The translations under genes and the position numbers were made by a program. Positions 1 to 4,923 of a DNA stretch of 7,501 nt are shown here, piece after piece. Source of the stretch: an uncultured Eubacterium sp. (GTDB taxonomy: Bacteria > Bacillota_A > Clostridia > Lachnospirales > Lachnospiraceae); assembly GCA_947653505.1 (NCBI GenBank), contig CANTHI010000179.1:1-7501 (forward strand), given 5' to 3'. Every line of letters begins with the position of its first letter. Positions within the stretch are counted from its first letter, which is position 1. The notes under the pieces were generated by a model, which had not been told where the DNA came from, did not search any database, and worked only from the letters and a program-made list of their open reading frames with translations.

Positions 1-3
1 AGG

Positions 4-21
4 CGGCGTAGCCGAAGCGGC
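4..21. other. Alternating CGGC/GCCG/CGGC inverted repeats
   Basis: CGGC (4-7), GCCG (11-14) and CGGC (18-21) are separated by three bases each. The middle block can pair with either neighbour, giving two mutually exclusive 4-bp hairpins with 3-nt loops (GTA or AAG). Stems this short can arise by chance; they are noted because the next hairpin lies only 8 bases away. Confidence 0.3.
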
Positions 22-28
22 ACCTTTA

Positions 29-51
29 GCTGCTGGCGGAACGCCAGAAGC
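29..51. other. GC-rich hairpin with GAA loop
   Basis: CTGGCG (33-38) pairs with CGCCAG (42-47) around a GAA loop. After one G/A mismatch (32 with 48) the stem extends by GCT (29-31) with AGC (49-51), giving 9 pairs in all. No T-run follows on the + strand, so it is not a standard terminator. It could be the structured end of an upstream transcript or part of a palindromic repeat. Confidence 0.4.
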
Positions 52-127
52 GAATTAGGTGGCGTGCCCGTCCGGTATCACAGTCTGGATGCAGAATACT
101 TAGAACTTCTTGCATTCTGGAATAGCA

Positions 128-146
128 TGCCCCGTTTTATCGGGCA
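128..146. other. Short hairpin, CCCG/CGGG stem
   Basis: CCCG (131-134) pairs with CGGG (141-144) around TTTTAT. With C130 bulged, T128-G129 can also pair with C145-A146. The role is unknown. It lies inside the weak 64-282 frame and argues mildly against that frame being a gene. Confidence 0.3.
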
Positions 147-181
147 AAGTCTCAGGCAGACAGATCACCGTCTCCCATCCG

Positions 182-197
182 GCGTCCGCATAGCCAA
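182..197. repeat. 16-base direct repeat, copy 1
   Basis: The word GCGTCCGCATAGCCAA occurs here and identically at 271-286, 89 bases further on. Similarity continues on both sides: CTCCCA lies shortly upstream of both copies, and AACA occurs five bases after both. Just downstream, GCAACA (201-206) and TGTTGC (220-225) form a 6-bp inverted repeat. The pair may be a duplicated protein-binding site or part of a dispersed repeat element. Confidence 0.6.
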
Positions 198-270
198 TAC
201 GCAACATTTTTATGTAAATTGTTGCATTTTCCGCTTAAGTTCGCGCCTGTGTGGCAGCTTCCCTCTCCCA

Positions 271-286
271 GCGTCCGCATAGCCAA
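271..286. repeat. 16-base direct repeat, copy 2
   Basis: This is an exact second copy of the word at 182-197. It is preceded directly by CTCCCA, whereas copy 1 has four extra bases between CTCCCA and the word, and it is followed by AATGTAACA where copy 1 has TACGCAACA. It ends about 65 bases before the -35 box of the chemoreceptor promoter, close enough for a regulatory role, but no known operator consensus matches. Confidence 0.6.
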
Positions 287-352
287 AATGTAACACACTA
301 TCCAGACCGCACCAGTTATTTACAGTGAAATCCATAAATTTACAATTTTGCC

Positions 353-380
353 TTGCAAAACGAATTTAATGTGCTAAAAT
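353..380 (+). promoter_or_regulatory. Predicted sigma-A promoter with extended -10
   Basis: The -35 box TTGCAA (353-358) is separated by 16 bases from the -10 box TAAAAT (375-380). A TG at 372-373 one base before the -10 box makes it an extended -10 promoter. The flanks are AT-rich. Transcription should begin near 387, giving a leader of about 147 nt before the chemoreceptor start codon. I see no good match to a sigma-28 flagellar promoter, so this chemoreceptor is probably not under flagellar sigma control. Confidence 0.6.
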
Positions 381-386
381 AAAAAT

Positions 387-533
387 ATAGTTACCCTCAA
401 TGTGCAAAAATTAAACAATCGCAGTCGGCTTGGATGTCTGGCTCGGAGATTCCGTCTGGAGCTGTTCCGGCAGGGAAAACCAGATTTTGGCGCGGGGAGG
501 GGGTGTAAAGCAGGCAAGGAGGAGAAGGTAGGT
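387..533 (+). other. Long 5' leader of the chemoreceptor gene
   Basis: About 147 nt lie between the predicted transcription start and the ATG at 534. The leader has two small hairpins in a row: CGGA/TCCG around GAT near 444-454, and CTGGA/TCCGG around GCTGT at about 458-472. It ends in a purine-rich tract with AAGGAGG (516-522) and a second GAAGG (524-528). In-frame translation from a GTG at 402 is open through the leader, but that GTG has no ribosome binding site. I could not match the leader to a cyclic-di-GMP riboswitch, which does precede some clostridial chemoreceptor genes. Confidence 0.4.
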
Positions 534-2276
534 ATGTTAAAAAAAGAAAAAATTGAGAAAAGGCTGAAGAGGTCTTTTTTTGTTGTTTCGTCAATCACTG
601 CAATTGCGGCACTCATTGCTTTAATTTCTGTAATGGTAATATCCGGCAGATATTCTTATGCACTGAACAACTATGGATTTGCGCAGGGAGACATTGGAAG
701 GGCTATGTTTGAGTTTGCGGATATCCGTTCTTCCCTGCGGGCTGCAATTGGTTATGATGAGGAGGAAGCAATCAATGCTGTGGTAACGCAGCATGAACAG
801 TTAAAGTCAGATTTTGAAGAAAGTCTGGCGCAGGTGGAAAATACAATTGTATCCAAAGGCGGCAGGGAAACTTATGACAGGATTTTGTCAGATCTGGAAG
901 AATACTGGAAGCTGGATACGCAGATTATGGAACTGGGGGCCACGACAGACCGTGAACGGTGTAAACAGGCGCAGGATCTGGCGCTGAACAGTCTGGCCGG
1001 AGTTTATAATGATATATATGAAGGGCTGGAAGAGCTGCTGCAGGTAAAAGTGACAGAGGGAAATAAAATAGCAAATACGCTTTCTGTTCTGAAATGGATA
1101 CTGGCAATTGTGATCATTGCGGCAGTCGCAATGGCGATGGCTGTGTCATTACAGATCGGACGCAGGATCGCAAAGGGGATCGCGGATCCGTTAACGAGTC
1201 TGGGAGAGCGTCTGGAGACATTTGCGGTCGGAGATTTGTCTGGTGATTTTCCGGAAATCAATACGGGCGATGAAGTGGAAGATATGGGCAGACATGTCAT
1301 ACATATGGCGAATAATCTGAGTGCGATTATATATGATATTGAAGAAGTACTGGGAGAGATGGCAGGCGGGAATTATACTGTCAGCTCTAAAATAAAGGAA
1401 AAATATACTGGCGATTTTAAGAAAATGTACGGTTCCATGAAGGGACTCAGAGACCAGATGACAGAAACACTGTGTGCAATTGGCGAGACTTCCAGTCAGG
1501 TAAATTCCGGCTCGAACGACGTTGCGGCTGCGTCGCAAAATCTGGCGGAAGGTGCGACAGAGCAGGCGGGTGCGGTACAGCAGCTTCACGCGACGATTAG
1601 TGATATTACCGGAACGATGCAAAAAAGCGCCCAGAATGCGGATGAATCCTACCGCAAGGCGCAGTATTATGCAAATGAGGCAGATAACAGCAGGGAAGAG
1701 ATGAATACGCTGATGCAGGCAATGGAGCGTATTAATGAAGCGTCGACCAGGATCGGGGATATTATTTCTGAAATTGAATCCATCGCATCACAGACGAATC
1801 TGCTGTCGCTAAATGCATCCATTGAAGCAGCCAGAGCAGGGGAATCCGGACGTGGCTTTGCGGTCGTGGCATCACAGATCAGGGAACTGGCAGACCAGAG
1901 TGCAAAAGCTGCGGTTGATACGAGAAAGCTGATCGAAGGCTCGGTTCGTGAAGTAGAGCTGGGCAATCAGGCGGCGGCACGCGCATCCGGGGCAATTACA
2001 GGGGTCGTAGACGGAATCAAGCAGATTGCAGATTTTTCGAAAAATCTTAAGACGATGGTGGAAGATCAGGCGGAGGCTATGCGTCAGGCAGAGATGGGAG
2101 TCAACAAGATCTCAGAAGTAGTATCGACAAACGCTGCAACGGCACAGGAGGCTTCTGCGACAAGTCAGGAATTATCCTCGCAGTCGATTGTTCTGGATGA
2201 TCTGATCGGACAGTTTATTTTGAAGAAAAGCAATAAGAATACCGATGAGCAGGAGCTGATTCCGGCTCAGTTGTAG
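534..2276 (+). CDS. Methyl-accepting chemotaxis protein (transmembrane chemoreceptor)
   Basis: A 580-residue membrane chemoreceptor that would pass ligand information to CheA/CheW. A short basic N-terminus is followed by TM1 (about 15-37), an extracellular helical region of about 145 residues (about 40-185) sized like a four-helix-bundle sensor, TM2 (about 186-206) and a HAMP domain (about 207-263). A second region (264-315) resembles a degenerate HAMP linker. The long coiled-coil signalling domain (about 316-565) carries the conserved hairpin tip around 415-446, with [19 protein letters not shown] and GRGFAVVA. Probable methylation stretches lie near 335-350 and 536-550 ([14 protein letters not shown]). 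No CheR-binding pentapeptide ends the protein. I chose ATG 534 because AAGGAGG lies 11 bases upstream and the product starts just before TM1. An in-frame GTG at 402 would add 44 unlikely residues. The ligand cannot be predicted. The gene is closed by its own terminator and looks monocistronic. Confidence 0.95.
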   Translation: MLKKEKIEKRLKRSFFVVSSITAIAALIALISVMVISGRYSYALNNYGFAQGDIGRAMFEFADIRSSLRAAIGYDEEEAINAVVTQHEQLKSDFEESLAQVENTIVSKGGRETYDRILSDLEEYWKLDTQIMELGATTDRERCKQAQDLALNSLAGVYNDIYEGLEELLQVKVTEGNKIANTLSVLKWILAIVIIAAVAMAMAVSLQIGRRIAKGIADPLTSLGERLETFAVGDLSGDFPEINTGDEVEDMGRHVIHMANNLSAIIYDIEEVLGEMAGGNYTVSSKIKEKYTGDFKKMYGSMKGLRDQMTETLCAIGETSSQVNSGSNDVAAASQNLAEGATEQAGAVQQLHATISDITGTMQKSAQNADESYRKAQYYANEADNSREEMNTLMQAMERINEASTRIGDIISEIESIASQTNLLSLNASIEAARAGESGRGFAVVASQIRELADQSAKAAVDTRKLIEGSVREVELGNQAAARASGAITGVVDGIKQIADFSKNLKTMVEDQAEAMRQAEMGVNKISEVVSTNAATAQEASATSQELSSQSIVLDDLIGQFILKKSNKNTDEQELIPAQL

Positions 2277-2291
2277 GCATTGTATCATATG

Positions 2292-2327
2292 GCAGCTGTG
2301 TTTCGGCAGAAACATGGCTGCTTTTTT
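2292..2327 (+). terminator. Strong Rho-independent terminator after the chemoreceptor
   Basis: GCAGCTGTGTTTC (2292-2304) pairs along its full length with GAAACATGGCTGC (2309-2321). The stem has 13 pairs including two G-T wobbles, a GGCA loop, and six T residues directly after it. It begins 15 bases after the stop codon. It should separate the chemoreceptor transcript from the kinase operon. It also overlaps an in-frame ATG at 2314, which rules that codon out as the kinase start. Confidence 0.92.
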
Positions 2328-2385
2328 AACCTGCCAAATTCCAGAGCATAACAGGCTGGCTGGAAATAACAGAGGAGGTATTTAC

Positions 2386-3324
2386 ATGGAATGGTGTCTG
2401 CTTTTGTGCTCAACCGGGCTGCTTCTGGCATCGGCAGGCTGGGTATGGTATACATGCCGCCAGATGCGCAGGATTATGGAGCATATGAATGCGATGCTGG
2501 AAGCAGCGGCTGACGGCAGTTTTCAGGAGGAGGTTTATGATGAAAGCATGCTTTCTTCAGTTGAGACAAGGCTGGCGCATTATCTGGCCGCATCCGGGGT
2601 AACGGCGAAAAGTCTGGAAGAGGAAAAAGAAAAGGTTCAGCAGATGATCGTGGATATCTCGCATCAGACAAAGACGCCGGTCGCGAACCTGCTGCTGTAT
2701 GCACAGATGCTGGAGGAAAAGGAGCTGCCGGATGAGGAGCGTAATTTTGTACAGGAAATTGGCAGACAGGCGCAGAAGCTGCATTTTCTGATCGCTTCAC
2801 TTGTAAAAGCTTCGCGCCTGGAAACGGGGATGCTTGTGATGCATCCGAAGTGGGATCTGGTTTCTCCGATGCTGGAGGAAGTATTAGAGCAGATTGCGGC
2901 GAAAGCGGAGGAAAAAGACCAGACGCTCCGGTTTGTGCCGGATGATTCCTGTTACGCATATTTTGACTGGAAGTGGACGGTGGAAGCGGTTTGTAATCTT
3001 GTGGATAATGCGGTAAAATATACTCCGGACGGTGGAACAATTCAGATTTCCCTGACCAAAATGGAATTGTTTGCACGGATTGAGATCGCAGATACCGGGC
3101 GTGGGATCGCGGAAGCAGAGACAGCGAAGATTTTCCAGCGCTTTTATCGTGGGGCTGACGTCTGCAAAGAGGAAGGACTTGGGATCGGACTGTATCTGTC
3201 CAGAGAGATTCTGGCAGGGGAAAATGGATATATGAAAGTGAAGTCTGCGGTGGGAAAAGGGAGTTCGTTTTTTGTATATCTGCCTATACAGCAGCCGGAA
3301 ACGAATCACGATACAGACATATAG
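2386..3324 (+). CDS. Sensor histidine kinase with minimal input region
   Basis: A 312-residue membrane histidine kinase, presumably phosphorylating the regulator encoded next. One hydrophobic segment (about 4-24) lies at the very N-terminus with practically no extracellular part, followed by a cytoplasmic linker (25-85) and no clear HAMP or PAS domain. The HisKA box is ISHQTKTP with the phosphorylated His at 93. The ATPase domain shows the N box NLVDNAVKY (204-212), G1 DTGRG (236-240), F box IFQRFYR (249-255) and G2 GLGIGLYLSRE (264-274). The residue after the catalytic His is Gln rather than the usual Glu or Asp. ATG 2386 follows AGAGGAGG (2371-2378) by 7 bases. An upstream ATG at 2314 lies inside the terminator. 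I see no convincing promoter between the terminator and this gene, although one is expected. The reduced sensor suggests that the signal comes through the membrane or through a partner such as the downstream permease (inference). Confidence 0.93.
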   Translation: MEWCLLLCSTGLLLASAGWVWYTCRQMRRIMEHMNAMLEAAADGSFQEEVYDESMLSSVETRLAHYLAASGVTAKSLEEEKEKVQQMIVDISHQTKTPVANLLLYAQMLEEKELPDEERNFVQEIGRQAQKLHFLIASLVKASRLETGMLVMHPKWDLVSPMLEEVLEQIAAKAEEKDQTLRFVPDDSCYAYFDWKWTVEAVCNLVDNAVKYTPDGGTIQISLTKMELFARIEIADTGRGIAEAETAKIFQRFYRGADVCKEEGLGIGLYLSREILAGENGYMKVKSAVGKGSSFFVYLPIQQPETNHDTDI

Positions 3325-3328
3325 GAGG
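3323..3328 (+). promoter_or_regulatory. Ribosome binding site that decides a TTG start
   Basis: AGGAGG overlaps the last two bases of the kinase stop codon and lies 9 bases before TTG 3338. An ATG at 3331 is closer but is out of frame with the regulator, so the TTG is the only reasonable start: it places the protein at the usual LKNILVVEDD opening of receiver domains. Confidence 0.8.
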
Positions 3329-3337
3329 TTATGTATT

Positions 3338-4030
3338 TTGAAGAATATTTTAGTAGTGGAAGATGACCATGCACTTTGCAATGGTATCTGTATCGCTTTA
3401 AAATCAGAAGCGCTTGGCTTCCTGCCCTGTGGGACGATACGGGAGGCCAGACGGATCATTGGCAGCAGATCCTGCGACCTGATCATTCTGGATATCAATC
3501 TGCCAGATGGAAACGGCATGGAGTTTTTAAAAGAAATCCGTGCGTCATCGTCTGTTCCAGTCATTTTACTGACAGCCAACGATATGGAGACAGATATTGT
3601 AGCGGGACTGGAATCAGGTGCAGATGATTATGTGACGAAGCCGTTTAGTCTGGCTGTGCTGCGGGCGAGGGTAAATACGCAGCTGCGCAGACAGGAGGAC
3701 AAACCAAAGGAGATCGTCCGGACTGCCTCATTTACGTTTGATTTTTCGGATATGAAATTCTGCAAAGGCAGTGAGGAACTGGAGCTAAGCAAAACAGAGC
3801 AGAAACTGCTGAAAATACTCGTTCAGAATCCGGGCATTACAATCGAACGCGCAAGACTGGTGGACCGGATCTGGACAGATGGTGCGGAGTATGTCGATGA
3901 AAACGCATTGTCGGTCACTATCCGGCGCCTGCGCGGCAAGCTGGAAGAAGATCCGTCCAGACCACGGTATATCAAAACAGTGTATGGGACCGGGTATGTG
4001 TGGGCTGGGGATGAAAATGCGGGAATATAA
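3338..4030 (+). CDS. OmpR/PhoB-family response regulator
   Basis: A 230-residue DNA-binding response regulator, full length for the family. The receiver domain (about 2-115) has the acidic pair E8/D9 with D10, the phosphoacceptor D52 in LIILDINLPDG, the switch T79 in ILLTAND, and K101 in YVTKPF. A linker leads to a winged-helix DNA-binding domain (about 130-226) with the recognition region ENALSVTIRRLRGKLEED and the closing YIKTVYGTGYVW typical of OmpR-type wings. Translation starts at TTG 3338, 13 bases after the kinase stop, so the two are translationally close and surely one operon. The kinase-then-regulator order is less usual than the reverse. Its likely targets are the repeats before the ATPase gene (inference from location). 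The kinase and transporter context suggests control of an envelope-stress or peptide-resistance pump, but the protein alone does not reveal the signal. Confidence 0.95.
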   Translation: MKNILVVEDDHALCNGICIALKSEALGFLPCGTIREARRIIGSRSCDLIILDINLPDGNGMEFLKEIRASSSVPVILLTANDMETDIVAGLESGADDYVTKPFSLAVLRARVNTQLRRQEDKPKEIVRTASFTFDFSDMKFCKGSEELELSKTEQKLLKILVQNPGITIERARLVDRIWTDGAEYVDENALSVTIRRLRGKLEEDPSRPRYIKTVYGTGYVWAGDENAGI

Positions 4031-4048
4031 TATTTTATGTAAATGGTT

Positions 4049-4124
4049 AAAATCTTTCAAAACTGTCAGATTTTATATTTTTCTGGAAAGAATGTAGAAA
4101 GATTTTCATGCTAATCTGTATAAG
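4049..4124 (+). promoter_or_regulatory. Candidate operator and promoter for the transporter genes
   Basis: AAAATCT (4049-4055) and AGATTTT (4068-4074) form a 7-bp inverted repeat with centres 19 bases apart. A second AGATTTT follows at 4100-4106, 32 bases after the first. A TATAAG (4119-4124) downstream could be a -10 box; no good -35 box stands 17 bases before it, as expected for an activator-dependent promoter. TCTGT (4115-4119) and ACAGA (4125-4129) add another small dyad over this -10 box. OmpR-type regulators bind paired half-sites upstream of weak promoters, so this fits control by the preceding regulator, but the binding is inferred. The first inverted repeat, followed by ATATTTTTC, could instead be a weak terminator of the kinase-regulator transcript. 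Confidence 0.4.
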
Positions 4125-4130
4125 ACAGAA

Positions 4131-4173
4131 AAACATCCGCTGGAAAGCTGTTGTTCTGGCAGGATGGATGTTT
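4131..4173 (+). other. Stem-loop in the ATPase leader
   Basis: AAACATCC (4131-4138) and GGATGTTT (4166-4173) are perfect 8-base complements enclosing 27 bases. The interior contains a smaller possible hairpin, GCT-GGAA-AGC (4139-4148). If the promoter at about 4119 is right, this stem forms at the very 5' end of the transporter mRNA, where it could stabilise the transcript or modulate it. A small dyad ACAG/CTGT (4177-4191) follows. No T-run comes after, so it is not a terminator. Confidence 0.45.
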
Positions 4174-4245
4174 CAGACAGATCCGGCCTGTGTAGCAAAA
4201 TGGTACTGTAAGCAGGCGCGGAGCAGATACAGGAGGGCATTTAAG

Positions 4246-4923
4246 ATGGTTATTTTGGAAACAAGAAATCTGAAAAAAGTATACGGTACCGGTGAAACAG
4301 CGGTACACGCGCTGCGGCAGGTCAGTCTGACCGTGGAAAAAGGGGAGTTTGTCGCGATTGTAGGTACTTCGGGCAGCGGGAAGTCGACGCTGCTTCATAT
4401 GATGGGCGGTCTGGACCGCCCGACTTCGGGAGAAGTGATTGTGGATGGAAAATCGATTTTTTCGCTGAAAGACGAGGAGCTGACGATTTTCCGGCGGCGG
4501 AAAATAGGATTTGTTTTTCAGAGCTATAATCTGGTTCCGGTGCTGAATGTCTATGATAACGTCGCACTTCCGGTTCAGCTGGATGGCAATGAGCCGAATG
4601 AGAAGTATATGAATCTGATCCTGCGTGCACTTGGTCTGGAAGATAAGCGGGACCGTCTGGCGGGCAGGCTTTCGGGCGGCCAGCAACAGCGGGTGGCGAT
4701 CGCGCGTGCGCTTGCCACAAAGCCGGCGATTATTCTGGCAGATGAGCCGACCGGAAATCTGGATTCCAGAACGGGGCAGGATGTGATGGGGCTTTTAAAA
4801 CTTACCAGTCAGAAGCTGCGGCAGACGATTGTCATGATTACGCACAATGAAGAGATCGCACAGCTTGCCGACCGGATTGTACGGATGGAAGACGGCAGGA
4901 TCTCAGGAGGTGGGCAGGCATGA
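4246..4923 (+). CDS. ABC transporter ATP-binding protein (MacB/LolD/BceA type)
   Basis: A 225-residue ATPase that would drive the permease encoded next. All nucleotide-binding motifs are present: Walker [10 protein letters not shown] (40-48), Q-loop Q92 in FVFQSYNL, signature LSGGQQQR (142-149), Walker B IILADEP (162-168) with catalytic E167, D-loop NLDS (171-174), and H-loop H200 in MITHN. The length and the phrases [21 protein letters not shown] and DEPTGNLDS are typical of ATPases paired with FtsX-fold permeases. The AGGAGG at 4231-4236 lies 9 bases before ATG 4246. Earlier in-frame codons from 4108 lie in the leader and are unlikely to be translated. The stop overlaps the permease start in ATGA, so the two are translationally coupled. 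Family membership is secure; the substrate is unknown. Lantibiotic, bacitracin-like peptide or lipid-targeting substrates are plausible given the neighbouring two-component genes. Confidence 0.96.
   Translation: MVILETRNLKKVYGTGETAVHALRQVSLTVEKGEFVAIVGTSGSGKSTLLHMMGGLDRPTSGEVIVDGKSIFSLKDEELTIFRRRKIGFVFQSYNLVPVLNVYDNVALPVQLDGNEPNEKYMNLILRALGLEDKRDRLAGRLSGGQQQRVAIARALATKPAIILADEPTGNLDSRTGQDVMGLLKLTSQKLRQTIVMITHNEEIAQLADRIVRMEDGRISGGGQA

Larger units (their letters stand above)
1..374. other. Gene-free region with hairpins and a short duplicated word
   Basis: I see no convincing gene in this stretch. A 72-codon frame from a GTG at 64 to 282 exists, but its product has no recognisable domain, is rich in Ser, Arg, Leu and Cys, and has only a poor AGGTGG-like match almost touching the start codon. 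The left part is GC-rich with several short inverted repeats (4-21, 29-51, 128-146). The middle holds a 16-base word twice (182-197 and 271-286). From about 290 the DNA becomes AT-rich and leads into the promoter of the chemoreceptor gene. The stretch could be a dispersed intergenic repeat or the decayed end of an upstream gene; the window does not decide. Confidence 0.5.

Noticed and set aside
141..170. Glycine-riboswitch-like words (GGGCAA followed by TCTCAGGCA)
   Set aside because: These short words recall the conserved core of the glycine aptamer, but the spacing and the AAAAGGACAG segment are not right, and the downstream gene is a chemoreceptor rather than a glycine gene.
64..282. A 72-codon frame starting at GTG in the left gene-free region
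   Set aside because: Poor ribosome binding site, no recognisable domain, and it spans a hairpin and both copies of the 16-base repeat. It is more likely a chance frame in a repeat element.
402..533. N-terminal extension of the chemoreceptor from GTG 402
   Set aside because: No ribosome binding site at 402, the predicted transcription start is only about 15 bases upstream, and the extra residues look unlike a chemoreceptor N-terminus. ATG 534 has AAGGAGG before it.
2314..2385. Kinase start at ATG 2314
   Set aside because: This codon lies inside the stem of the terminator. ATG 2386 has a strong ribosome binding site at the right distance.
2474..3076. A 200-residue frame on the minus strand inside the kinase gene
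   Set aside because: It lies wholly inside a well-supported kinase gene, is Pro- and Ser-rich with no domain, and has the look of a shadow of the codon bias on the other strand.
4108..4245. N-terminal extension of the ATPase from 4108
   Set aside because: The extension lies across the candidate promoter and leader stem, has no ribosome binding site, and ATPases of this family begin at about the sequence starting at 4246.
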